DNA of 64,000 nt, from the NCBI RefSeq assembly GCF_030269305.1, contig NZ_BSTC01000009.1, positions 62,001-126,000 on the forward strand, written 5' to 3'. The stretch is from Kineosporia sp. NBRC 101731. Lineage in GTDB: Bacteria > Actinomycetota > Actinomycetes > Actinomycetales > Kineosporiaceae. A model generated the notes under the pieces. It was given only the letters and a program-made list of their open reading frames with translations. It did no database searches and was not told the DNA's origin. Below are positions 11,001 through 18,329 of the stretch, one piece after another; position 1 is the stretch's first letter, and every line of letters begins with the position of its first letter. The position numbers and the translations under genes were made by a program.

Positions 11001-11229
11001 GACGGTGGTGGAGGCCCCGGCCTCCGGCCCCGTCGCGACCCGGGCCCCGCAGGTCCAGGTGTCGACCCCGATCTCACTCCGGCAGGGTGAACCAGAACGT
11101 CGCCCCCTGGCTCGGCGCCGACTCCGCCCAGATCCGCCCGCCGTGCCGTTCGACGATGCGGTGCACGGTGGCGAGGCCGACGCCGGTGCCGGGGAACTCG
11201 CTCTGCTTGTGCAACCGCTGGAACGGTGA
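5092..11229 (+). CDS. giant protein with three tandem TcdA/TcdB-like glycosyltransferase units
   Basis: About 2045 residues in three homologous units. Each has a helical N-terminal module containing LGPDLF or MGPDPY, then a Gly_transf_sug/GT44-like domain: HSIWLGG (about 173), HGIWVGG (about 759) and HGIWLGG (about 1458). Each then has an ASDxxR helix followed by the DxD motif: YLDGD (288-292), YVDSD (881-885) and YVDGD (1578-1582). All three keep the sugar-nucleotide-binding aspartates. Units 2 and 3 end in a module containing ARLSTLLGRAVVVA or GRLASLLGEPVTVV, of a kind seen in large actinobacterial toxins. There is no signal peptide or membrane segment. By family it should transfer a sugar from a nucleotide sugar, perhaps to protein. 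The GTG start has a weak ribosome site; GTG 5104 is an alternative. The last 156 bases overlap the convergent hybrid kinase gene. Confidence 0.75.
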   Translation: MIPVVKENVSGERQAVGTGGAPVTGAGAERAAHLLRRLRSQLRTPDGPVPYPAAPRTPDAELLTWLRHVCQAGLYTDAAEAVYAAALGPDLFGTRVPHPAPDFLDSLDAEQLPAAAVAPFLRALSLTAPRPSADALTPQNLLRDPGPVAAITGELPPDWPGTATLDGIPYVVHSIWLGGPAPADGSLRANLAAAAARYRDELQFVVWTDVTRAQAQAAAPDSAVGSWVRWARAHEVALVNVDEVFHAGAPMLLHPYYLLELAKRLPRGLAGASDHLRLDVLNRFGGIYLDGDLACEPDPGAAARPRPREIARGVRAVVPEGLPAVLEAVAQGPLGFTVHVRGEGVVTDAVVTPARHPVLRLCLEVTRFGGSRSQAALFDGVRTMTGLGPGLPENDLWRRYCVPRRAGRSLGITLQQVGVKPYDARLVRLQAAVRPAQERSWTRTDLPAQDGTDPVVVARDLVTATVRRLIARDGDLHLSAIAPVIEAQPDPAPLWWAVLALIAELAGSSGIPSVRSVTEVRLDDDGRVQQARLPEAVEALLRRAPHGEPWLGAELSPEGGPVWMLGELVRPARLLREPVAYRPVAPLRLATDRARAAADASGQAASVIIAGLARTVRQHQNRPLVPLPTDIAELEGARGEAVLAWLRSLTGLRIGDPEHERRVMAQLGPDLFGFRRPAPEPAFLTGTDSRRLPPERVAAFLAGMSLTRLDGTFLVPEAGELAVGRLARGTVSRVRPGGDWGVPDAPRLPARAAIPHVVHGIWVGGPAPEDGLLRANFGAAAAHYAGRVNFVVWTDLSRAEVARAMAAPEPSGRAAVIVSMMEWAREHGISVVSVAEVFHAGSPMRLWEQYVCDLVKLLPRGYSGASDRLRLEVMTRFGGAYVDSDDRFLFPGDERDEHERQGPQSLPAVFAAVARSVPAFTPHVTPPARVNCDVIVAPARHPALMLWRELDRLSCSLSQPQLFGEADLVQRRANASAYRLWHRYTVAKRAGHVHFTVMSRLGFSHSDPQLVRVMGAVREQSARSWTGSARPPRRAAASLDAVTVRTASVIASLMRRLIARPGNLHLSAVAPVVAAMPDPDAVWLAVMRFFVLLQEQDAGPRITSVTRFRWADDGSPDYLGLPAEVEAMLEPDPQAKDWFGEDSAAFDQPAWVLDETVVPVRLLTPAQAREKARSRRDAAAHAVTADADWLPPGFTGIELTGRLGTAWTDGHRIIPEDLAVRLSGVGTLTGPVLLRMSGGAEHGRAWFAARLSTLLGRAVVVAHGTESGSATSPVSSAVELRMRVDVNRRSRVRRAGDLVAELERLAPSPVPLIPVADTAEPDREVDVPPATREILPWLRKLIGPQAYTAGAQAALAASMGPDPYRRRARPPRPAWLTVDPAGLPPEGVAIFLRWLDLGRLDPTQASRPPDRGDLGVRLMLGETGPVTTVHRDEQARAWAQPEGAPRLPEHGAVPHLVHGIWLGGPLPEHGGFRAHFADAAREYAGRVDFVLWTDVTREQAAAALERPSRRAGGILSMLTWARENGVLVVPLDEVFHEQADMVLWDQIAAERAKRIPRGYAAASDHFRVEIVNLLGGAYVDGDNGFVGGDALPRMFDEVARSVPGFTMHVLDELEGVANDVIVAPAGHPALRLWREVARQRYLPDQPELFGGVHRMTERFIPARRTLLRYSVVHRTGRMHHLVLGLLDLAPRSELLVRVVPYVRHSSELSWAPGNAPELLDDPDPQECVQRLIDVVTVLSRQLVNRRGNLYLSEVAPTVASLPDPDAAWIAVLTRISQLRRIGRIPMITSVTDSRWAESGRMDVVALPPEAEALLVRYPRPDGWLGVGINVPGQPVWLLDESVEPCRLRSPDPRDFLRDPEAGKRFIPVRVRRRDGEVLGLRYDEGIGRELAGALPPGQTLVWVRRWGGSAWSATGRISAEALAGDLIDAGLHERPVTIVTVPGERTSGGAVDAGLGALSGRLASLLGEPVTVVEAPASGPVATRAPQVQVSTPISLRQGEPERRPLARRRLRPDPPAVPFDDAVHGGEADAGAGELALLVQPLER

Positions 11230-13053
11230 GAACAGCCGGCCGGCCTGGCTCATGTCGAACCCGGAACCGTTGTCCCGCACGAAGAAGTCTCCGTTCGGGG
11301 CGCGTCCTACCTCGACCTGCGCCCGGTCGGCCTGGCCACTGAACTTCCAGGCGTTCCCGAGCAGGTTCTCCAGCACGTTGCGCAGCAGCCGGGGATCGGC
11401 CGAGACGGTCAGGCCGGGCTCGATCGTGGTCTCCACGGTGCGCTCGGGTGAGCCGGCCGCGAGGTCGCTGAGGATCTCGGCGGCCATCGCCCCGACGTCC
11501 GTGGGACGGCGGGACAACGCGGCGCGGCCCACCCGGGACAGCTCGATCAGGTCGTCGATCATCTCGTTCATCCGCTTCACCGACGCCCGGATCCGCTCGG
11601 AGTAGTGACGGCCCGAGTCGTCCAGGTGCTCGTCCACCACCTCGATGAGCATCGTGGTGAAGCCGTCGATCGCCCGCAGCGGGCTGCGCAGGTCGTGCGA
11701 GACCGAATAGCTGAACGACTCCAGTTCCTGGTTCTTGCGCTCCAGTTCCTCCACCATCGCGGCCCGGGTCTGCGCGATCTGCGCGTCGGCCCGGGCCTGG
11801 GCCGCCTCGATCTCCTTGCGCAGCAGGCTCTCCCGGATCTGCCGGTGTTCGTCCTGGATCTGCTTGCGCTGCAGCTGGGCCCGGATCCGGGCCAGGAGCA
11901 CCCGGGGATCGGCCGCGCTGCTCACGTAGTCGTCGGCCCCCGAGTCGAGCGCGTCGATCATGGTCTGACGATGGTCGTCGTCGCCGATGACGATCAGGGG
12001 AACGTCGCGCACACCGGGCGCCGCCTTCACCTGACGGCACACGTCCAGGCTGTCCTGCGCGCCGATCTCCAGCTCGATCAGGATGCAGTCGCACCGCTGG
12101 AACGCCAGCAGTTCCAGCGCCTCCTGCCCGGTCTGGGCCTGCACCACGTCGAAACCCTCGTTGCGCAGCCGCGCCGTGCTCCCGGTCAGCACCGAGGTGC
12201 CGATGGTCACGACCTTCTTCAGCCGCTGCAGGCTGGCCGTGTCCACCGCGGGCAGGGCCATCGACGTCTGCCGCAACGCCGCGGACAGCTTCGCGAGCAC
12301 CACGTCGTCGTCGGTACCCGCCTGCACGAACGCGTCCGCGCCGGCGTCCAGGGCGGTCAGCTCGGCCCCGGCGTCGTCGGAGGCCGCGAGCAGCAGGCAG
12401 GGAATGCCGCGCAGCGCCGAGTCCAGCCGGATCCGACGGATCACGGTGGCCCCGTCGATATCCGGCAGCACGGCGTCGACCAGCACCGCGTCGGGCCGGC
12501 GCACCGCCGCGTGCCGCAGCCCGGCCAGCCCCGAGTCGGCCTGGAACACCTCGTAACCGCTGCGCTGCAACAGGTCGGCGAACCGGTCCCGCACCTGCGT
12601 GCTGTCGTCGATCACCAGCACCCGCACCACGTGGTCGGCGGACTCCGGCTCGGGCGAGGTGATCAGCTCCTGCGCCCGCGCCACCAGGTACCCGGAGTCG
12701 TACGGCTTGCCCAGGTACTCGTCCGCACCGGTGCTCAGGCCCCGGATCCGGTCTTTCACCTCGGCCTCGCTGCTGAGCATGAGCACCGGTAGCGACTCGG
12801 TGGCGGTCTGCGTGCGCAACTGCCGCAGCACGTCCACCCCGTCGCCGTCGGGCAGCACCACGTCGAGCACCACGCAGTCCACCTCCCGCGCCGCCAGTTC
12901 CACCCAGGCCGCGGCCACGGTGGCGCAGGGCACGGTGATCCAGCCGGCCTCCTCGAACGCGTGCACCAGATCCATCCGCACGGTCAGGCTGTCGTCGAGG
13001 ATCAGGACCGTACCGACCGTCTCTTGTCGTTCCTGCCGTTCCTTGGTCGTCAT
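11074..13053 (-). CDS. hybrid histidine kinase with three N-terminal receivers
   Basis: A 659-residue cytoplasmic protein. Receiver 1 has Asp64 (VVLDVVLPDGDG). Receiver 2 has Asp193 (AVLVDAVLPDIDG). Receiver 3 (about 280-395) has lost the acidic pair and has Glu327 in place of the acceptor Asp, so it is a pseudo-receiver. A coiled coil (about 395-445) leads to HisKA with FSYSVSHDLRSPLRAI (His453) and a HATPase_c domain with N box NVLENLLGNAWKFS and G boxes DNGSGFD and GTGVGLA. It is the last gene of the che operon and overlaps cheB by ATGA. It probably integrates phosphorylation from CheA or other kinases. Confidence 0.9.
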   Translation of the reverse strand: MTTKERQERQETVGTVLILDDSLTVRMDLVHAFEEAGWITVPCATVAAAWVELAAREVDCVVLDVVLPDGDGVDVLRQLRTQTATESLPVLMLSSEAEVKDRIRGLSTGADEYLGKPYDSGYLVARAQELITSPEPESADHVVRVLVIDDSTQVRDRFADLLQRSGYEVFQADSGLAGLRHAAVRRPDAVLVDAVLPDIDGATVIRRIRLDSALRGIPCLLLAASDDAGAELTALDAGADAFVQAGTDDDVVLAKLSAALRQTSMALPAVDTASLQRLKKVVTIGTSVLTGSTARLRNEGFDVVQAQTGQEALELLAFQRCDCILIELEIGAQDSLDVCRQVKAAPGVRDVPLIVIGDDDHRQTMIDALDSGADDYVSSAADPRVLLARIRAQLQRKQIQDEHRQIRESLLRKEIEAAQARADAQIAQTRAAMVEELERKNQELESFSYSVSHDLRSPLRAIDGFTTMLIEVVDEHLDDSGRHYSERIRASVKRMNEMIDDLIELSRVGRAALSRRPTDVGAMAAEILSDLAAGSPERTVETTIEPGLTVSADPRLLRNVLENLLGNAWKFSGQADRAQVEVGRAPNGDFFVRDNGSGFDMSQAGRLFSPFQRLHKQSEFPGTGVGLATVHRIVERHGGRIWAESAPSQGATFWFTLPE

Positions 13054-14165
13054 CGGTACCTCACCCTGGCTGCCAGGTCGGACGGAACGGTCAGCCGGCC
13101 CAGGGCCGGCCCGATCGCGTCGATGCCCAGGACGTGTTGCGCGGCGCCCAGCCGGACAGCCTCGCCCGGCATGCCGAACACGGCCGAGGTGGCCTCGTCC
13201 TGGGCGATGGTCAGGCCGCCCTCCCGGTCGATCTCCAGCAGCCCGGTGGCCCCGTCCCGCCCCATGCCGGTGAGCAGGACGGCCGCCACCCGCGGGCCGT
13301 GCGACAGCGCGAGCGACTCGAAAAGGATGTCGACACTGGGCCGGCAGGAATGCCTCTCGGCCTCGGAGGTGAGGATCAGCGTGCTGCCCTGCACCCGTAG
13401 GTGCTGCCCGGGTGGTGCCATCGCCACCTCTCCCGGTCCGACGTGGCTGAGTGGTTCACCGCTCACCACCAGGTGCACCGGCCGCTCGGTGACCTCCTGG
13501 AGCCAGCTGGCGAAGGCGGTGCCGAACGACTCGTGCACGTGCAGCACCAGCAGCAGCGGCAGGGCGAAAGCGGCGGGCAGGGTGCGCAGTACGGTCGCCA
13601 CGGCGGTCGGCCCACCGGTGGACGCCCCGATCGCCACCACGGTGTAGGGGCGCCCGGGGGCCGGGGCCGGGGTGGAAGACTCGGAGATAGCGGCCGTCCC
13701 GGCCGTCCTGGGCGTGGGGAGACCCCGATGGCCGACCCGCCGGATCACCTTGATCTTCGCGACCAGTTTCACCGTGCGCAGGAACTCCCGGTCCCAGGCG
13801 TCGTTGCCGCCGTCCGGATCCCGTCCCACCGGCTTCTCCAGCACGTCCACCGCGCCGGCGTCCAGCGCCGCGATGGTGTCGATGAACCCCGCCCGGTTGT
13901 CGGCGCTGGAGATCACCAGGATCGGCGTGGGGCAGTGCTGCATCAGATGTTCCGTGGCCGCCAGGCCGGTCAGCCCGGGCAGCATCATGTCCATCGTCAC
14001 GACATCGGGTCGCAGCCGGGTGCACTCGTCGATCGCGGCCGCACCGTCGGCGGCCTCGCCCACCACCTCGATCGCCGGGTCCGATCGCAGGGCGGCGACG
14101 ATCCGGGCCCGCACGGTGCGCGAGTCCTCCACCACCAGCACCCGGATGGTTCTGCCCGCAGTCAT
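13050..14165 (-). CDS. cheB: chemotaxis protein-glutamate methylesterase CheB
   Basis: A 371-residue protein: receiver (acceptor Asp59 in VVTMDMMLPGL), linker, then methylesterase domain. The esterase keeps the Ser of VAIGASTGGPTAV, the His of LLVLHVHESF and the Asp of LLTGMGRDGATG. It removes methyl groups from, or deamidates, receptor glutamates and so resets adaptation against CheR. Start and stop overlap the neighbouring cheA and hybrid-kinase genes by four bases each. Confidence 0.95.
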   Translation of the reverse strand: MTAGRTIRVLVVEDSRTVRARIVAALRSDPAIEVVGEAADGAAAIDECTRLRPDVVTMDMMLPGLTGLAATEHLMQHCPTPILVISSADNRAGFIDTIAALDAGAVDVLEKPVGRDPDGGNDAWDREFLRTVKLVAKIKVIRRVGHRGLPTPRTAGTAAISESSTPAPAPGRPYTVVAIGASTGGPTAVATVLRTLPAAFALPLLLVLHVHESFGTAFASWLQEVTERPVHLVVSGEPLSHVGPGEVAMAPPGQHLRVQGSTLILTSEAERHSCRPSVDILFESLALSHGPRVAAVLLTGMGRDGATGLLEIDREGGLTIAQDEATSAVFGMPGEAVRLGAAQHVLGIDAIGPALGRLTVPSDLAARVRYR

Positions 14166-16297
14166 GAGTCCCCCTCGGCGACCAGTTCGCCCACCGCGTC
14201 CAGCAGGGCGCTCTGATGGAACTGGCCCTTGTCGATGTGACCCCGCGCCCCGGCCGCCCGGCCCCGCTCGCGGTCGGCGGGGGAGGCCTTGGTGGTGACG
14301 AGAATGCAGGGCATGTGTCGTAGTTCGCGCCGGGTGCGGGTCTGCTCGATGAAGGCGAAGCCGTCCAGGCCGGGCATCTCGACGTCCACCACCGCCACCG
14401 CGTACCGCTTACGGGTGGCCATCGCCAGACCCTCCTCGGCCGAACCGGCCTGATCCACCTGGTATCCCGCGCTCTCCAGGATGGTGCGCTCGAGCATCCG
14501 GCTGGTCAGCGAGTCGTCCACGATGAGAATGCTGGTACGCCGGGCAACCGGGGCCGTGAGGGAGGCCGGACGACGGACGCGCCGCGTGGCGGCCTCGGTG
14601 GCCAGGTGGGCGGGATCGAGCACCGGGCGGGGACGGCCGTCGATGTCGATCCAGATGCCGCAGACCAGAGGCGGTACCGGAGCCAGGGCGGGAAGAGGGC
14701 GCACCGCGATCTCGGCGGTGCCGACGAGCCGGTCGACCCCGACCGCGACCGGGCCGTCCTGACCGTCGAGCACCAGCACGGTGCGCGTCCGGCCGGTTCC
14801 GTCCGGGCCGCCCGACCCGGCCAGAGGTCCCAGGACATCGGCCAGCGGCATCCAGGGGATCCGCCGCCCGTCGTGCATCACCGCGAGGGGGCCGGAGAAG
14901 TCCTGGGCGCTGACCCGCCGGGCCTGCCGGACCGCACGCAACGGCACCGCCACGACCGATCCGCCGCGTCCGGCCCGGTCCAGTTCCTCGGGCGGGTCGC
15001 TCGTGGCCCGCACCAGGACGACCTCCTGCGCGGTCATCGAGGCCGGGGCGATCAGGTCGATGGTGGTTCCTTCGCCGGGGACGGTGCTGATCTCGATCCG
15101 TCCGCCGATCCGTCGCACCACGTCCTGCACCACGTCGAGACCGATGCCGTGACCTGAGATCTCGCTGACGGTGGTGGCCGTGCTGATGCCGCTGCCGAGC
15201 AGGAGCCGCAGTGTGGCCTCGTCGTCGAGGGTCGCCTCGCCGGCCCTCCCGGCCTGCACCAGCCGGCGCCGCACCGCCGCCAGGTCGACGCCGCGCCCGT
15301 CGTCGGCGCAGCGGAACCGCACACCGTGCGCCCCGTGCGTGATCTCGACCCGTACCCGCCCGGTGGGGTCCTTGCCCACGGCCGTGCGCTGCTCGGGGGT
15401 CTCCACGCCGTGGGCCACCGCGTTACGCACGATCTGCCGCAGCGCGGTCTGCGCCCCGGCCAGCACCGTCGCGTCCACCGAGAGCTCGGCCCCGTGCACC
15501 TCCAGCCGGGCCCGCTTGCCCTGGGCGGCGGTCACGTCCCGCACACCCCGTTCCAGGTCGGGCACGATGGTCTCGACCGGGATCAGGCGTAACCGCTCGG
15601 CGGTGGTGTACACCTCGCGCAGTTCCCGCTCGATCCGGTCCGCGCTGGTCTCCAGGTTCCGGGCCAGCCAGGAGAGTTCGTCGGCCTGCTCGTCGGTGAG
15701 ACGGTCCTGCGCCGTCGTCCGCAGTCGCCGGGCCCGCCGGGCTCCTTCGCGCACGGTCCCCAGCTGGGTGCGGGTCTGGCCCACCCCGTCGATCAGGCTG
15801 TCGATCTCCAGCAGCGACGCCCGGGCGGTCTGAGCCGTGTTGGCCAGCTCCTGCGCGCGGGTCGCCTCGACGGCGGTGGCCGGAGCCGGTACCGGCGAAA
15901 GGGCCGGCACCGCGGCGAGGTCGACGGGATCGAGGGCGGGCCCGGCCCGTGGCGCCGGGACCACCCCCAGAGGCTCTGGCGCCGACGACGGTTCTGGTGC
16001 TCCCAGCTCGTCGCTCAACCGGTCCACCAGGGCCTGCATCTGCTGCACGACCTCGGCCGGCACCGGGCCGGCCGAGGTCCGGTAGGGGCCGAGCATCTCC
16101 TCGAGTTCGTGGACCCGGTCGGCCATCCCGGTGAAGCCCACGACCCGCGCCGCACCCTTGAGAGTATGGGCGTGCCGCAGGCCGGTGCCGGCCAGCCCGG
16201 CCGCCGGGCCGCCCCGGGCCAGTCCGGAGAGGGCCCCGGCGAGCTCGTCGATGAGCTCGCGGGCCTCGATCCGGAAGTAGTGGAGGAGGTCGCTCAC
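14162..16297 (-). CDS. cheA: chemotaxis histidine kinase CheA with C-terminal receiver
   Basis: A 711-residue CheA. Hpt/P1 domain with His44 (RHAHTLKGAARVVGF), a Pro/Ala-rich linker (about 95-145), a helical dimerisation part, a HATPase domain with N box QIVRNAVAHGVE and G boxes DDGRGVD and GHGIGLDVV, a CheW-like domain (about 425-560), and a C-terminal receiver (from about 590) with DVEMPGLDG. No separate P2 CheY-binding domain is clear. The fused receiver marks it as a hybrid CheA, as in non-flagellar or alternative-output Che systems. No free-standing cheY lies in the operon. Confidence 0.95.
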   Translation of the reverse strand: MSDLLHYFRIEARELIDELAGALSGLARGGPAAGLAGTGLRHAHTLKGAARVVGFTGMADRVHELEEMLGPYRTSAGPVPAEVVQQMQALVDRLSDELGAPEPSSAPEPLGVVPAPRAGPALDPVDLAAVPALSPVPAPATAVEATRAQELANTAQTARASLLEIDSLIDGVGQTRTQLGTVREGARRARRLRTTAQDRLTDEQADELSWLARNLETSADRIERELREVYTTAERLRLIPVETIVPDLERGVRDVTAAQGKRARLEVHGAELSVDATVLAGAQTALRQIVRNAVAHGVETPEQRTAVGKDPTGRVRVEITHGAHGVRFRCADDGRGVDLAAVRRRLVQAGRAGEATLDDEATLRLLLGSGISTATTVSEISGHGIGLDVVQDVVRRIGGRIEISTVPGEGTTIDLIAPASMTAQEVVLVRATSDPPEELDRAGRGGSVVAVPLRAVRQARRVSAQDFSGPLAVMHDGRRIPWMPLADVLGPLAGSGGPDGTGRTRTVLVLDGQDGPVAVGVDRLVGTAEIAVRPLPALAPVPPLVCGIWIDIDGRPRPVLDPAHLATEAATRRVRRPASLTAPVARRTSILIVDDSLTSRMLERTILESAGYQVDQAGSAEEGLAMATRKRYAVAVVDVEMPGLDGFAFIEQTRTRRELRHMPCILVTTKASPADRERGRAAGARGHIDKGQFHQSALLDAVGELVAEGDS

Positions 16298-16300
16298 GGG

Positions 16301-17851
16301 TCAGTCGCCCGAATCCGTACGGTTGTGCCAGTCGGACGACCAGCCCGAGGCCGCACCGTAGGGTGCCGAACCGGCGGGCACCGGTCCGCCGGACGTCTCC
16401 GGTTCGATGAGACGCCGCAGTCTCGCCGACAACTCGGCCAGCTGCGACGCCGTGGCCAGGGTCAGGGTGGAACTGGCCTCGTTCTCCCGGGTGGTCTGGG
16501 TGACGTTGGCGACGGCGAAGTTCACCTGCTCCACGGCCGTGCTCTGCTGCTTGGTCGAGAGCTCGATCTCGCGCGCGGCCTCGGTGGTGGTCTGCATGAG
16601 CTCGACGATCTGCTCGAACTGGGCCGCCACGCTCGCGAACTGGGCGCTGCCGGCGTCCACCGACTTGGCCCCGATCTCCGTGGCCATCATCGTGGTGTGC
16701 ACGGATTCACGCACCACGCCGATCAGCGAGCGGATCTCCTTGGTCGACTCCGCGACCCGGTCGGCCAGCTTGCGGATCTCATCGGCCACCACCCCGAACC
16801 GGCGCCCGGACTCACCCGCCCCGGCCGCCTCGATGGTCGAGTTGATCGCCAGGATGTTGGTCTGCTCGGCCAGCTCCGAGACGATGTCCAGCACGGCGCC
16901 GATCTGCTGCGACTTCTCGCCCAGCGCCATCATGTGGGTGACGATCTCCTGCACCTGGCCGCGGATCTCGGCCATCGACTCCTGAGCCGTGGCCACATTG
17001 CTGCGTCCGGTGCCGCCCGCGTCCTTGGTCTGGTCGGCCACCGCCGCCACCCGCTGGGCGCTCTCGGTGATCTGCCGGGAGGTGGCCAGGAGTTCGGTGA
17101 TGGTGGTGGAGATCTCGCTCATCGCGGTGGCCTGTTCCATCGAGCCCACGGCCTGCTGGTTCGCGGTGGTCTGGAGTTCGGCCGAGGAGGTCTGCACCTC
17201 GCCCACCGCGGTGCCGATGCGCTGCCGCAGCCGACGGGTGATCCAGATCCCGATCAGGGCGGTGGCCAGCACGGCACCGCCGATCACCGAGACGATGGTG
17301 ATGATGTCGCGCCGCTCGGCCGCGTCCGCCGCCTGGATGCCCTCGACGGCGAGCTGATGCTCGTAGTCGGCGAACGCGGTCAGGGCGCCCTGCAGGGCTA
17401 TCCGGGTGGGGGTGACGGTGAGGAAGGCCTTGGCCGCGTCGTTCGCGCTGCCGTCCATGCGTACGGCGATCAGGTCGGCCTGGGCCGTGCGGGCCTCGGC
17501 CTCGGCGGCCTTGATCGTGGCGATCAGGGTCCGGCCCCGGGCGGTGTGCACCAGCCGGTCGGCCTCGTCGATCAGCGTCTCGAACCGCTCGGTGCTGTCC
17601 TGCGCGGCCGCCCGGTACTGGGGTTCCCGGGTGAGCAGGTACGCGCGCACGTCGGCGGCCCGCTCGGCCCGGGCCGCGATCATGCTCTGGGCCACGAGTT
17701 CCAGCCGGTTGTCCACCTCGATCACCCGGTTCTTGGCCCGCACCACCTCGCCGAGCCCGGACAGTGCGACCACGCCGCCGATCACGTTGAGCAGCAGCAC
17801 CACGGCGAAGCCGACCGCCAGGGTCCGGCCGAAGGTCCAGCTCGATTTCAT
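16301..17851 (-). CDS. methyl-accepting chemotaxis protein
   Basis: About 516 residues from ATG at 17851, chosen because GAGAGGG lies just upstream and the preceding cheW stops one base before; the frame is open 14 codons further. Transmembrane segment 1 spans about 7-28 (LAVGFAVVLLLNVIGGVVAL). A helical extracytoplasmic region of the 4HB_MCP type follows, then transmembrane segment 2 around 190-210 (IVSVIGGAVLATALIGIWI), HAMP and the signalling domain, whose hairpin tip contains GESGRRFGVVADEIRKLA. It is the only receptor in the operon and therefore the likely input of CheA. The ligand is unknown. Confidence 0.93.
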   Translation of the reverse strand: MKSSWTFGRTLAVGFAVVLLLNVIGGVVALSGLGEVVRAKNRVIEVDNRLELVAQSMIAARAERAADVRAYLLTREPQYRAAAQDSTERFETLIDEADRLVHTARGRTLIATIKAAEAEARTAQADLIAVRMDGSANDAAKAFLTVTPTRIALQGALTAFADYEHQLAVEGIQAADAAERRDIITIVSVIGGAVLATALIGIWITRRLRQRIGTAVGEVQTSSAELQTTANQQAVGSMEQATAMSEISTTITELLATSRQITESAQRVAAVADQTKDAGGTGRSNVATAQESMAEIRGQVQEIVTHMMALGEKSQQIGAVLDIVSELAEQTNILAINSTIEAAGAGESGRRFGVVADEIRKLADRVAESTKEIRSLIGVVRESVHTTMMATEIGAKSVDAGSAQFASVAAQFEQIVELMQTTTEAAREIELSTKQQSTAVEQVNFAVANVTQTTRENEASSTLTLATASQLAELSARLRRLIEPETSGGPVPAGSAPYGAASGWSSDWHNRTDSGD

Positions 17852-17852
17852 G

Positions 17853-18329
17853 TCAGCCCTCTCGGTCCGCCGTGACACCGGCGACGAGGCCACGGATGGT
17901 CTCGATCAGGTCGCTCAGGTGAAGCTTCTGGTCGTCACGGATCTGGGCCGGGTCGACCCGGCGGAATCCGGTGAAATGCTCGAAGGCGATGGCTACTCCC
18001 GGTTCGGCCGCGGGAATCACGAGCCAGTAGGGGTTCTGCGCGGGCTGACCGAACAGCTGGCCGAGGTCCCAGGCCGCCGCCACCGATCCGCGGTCGCTGA
18101 CCACGCCGATCATGGCGGGGTGCGCGGTCGGCAGCGCGGTGAGCTCCGGCCGGGACATCACCCGGGCCACCTCGTCCAGGAAGATCACTCGTTCCTCGTC
18201 GCCGATCCGCACGGCCAGCACGTCCTCGAGATCGAGCACCACCGGTGCGGGGCTCTCGGCGAACGAGGCGTCGAACTCGGCCCGTAGTTGCGCGGCGCGT
18301 TCCGCCAGCTCACCCCGGTTCGGGCTCAT
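17853..18329 (-). CDS. cheW: CheW-like coupling protein (second copy)
   Basis: A 158-residue CheW-fold protein (VLAVRIGDEERVIFLDEVARV, then HPAMIGVVSDRGSVAAAWDLGQLFG). It should bridge the receptor tip and the CheA P5 domain. It overlaps cheR by ATGA and ends one base before the receptor gene. It differs clearly from the other CheW-like protein of this operon (19771-20247), so the two may couple to different partners or one may modulate the array. Confidence 0.85.
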   Translation of the reverse strand: MSPNRGELAERAAQLRAEFDASFAESPAPVVLDLEDVLAVRIGDEERVIFLDEVARVMSRPELTALPTAHPAMIGVVSDRGSVAAAWDLGQLFGQPAQNPYWLVIPAAEPGVAIAFEHFTGFRRVDPAQIRDDQKLHLSDLIETIRGLVAGVTADREG

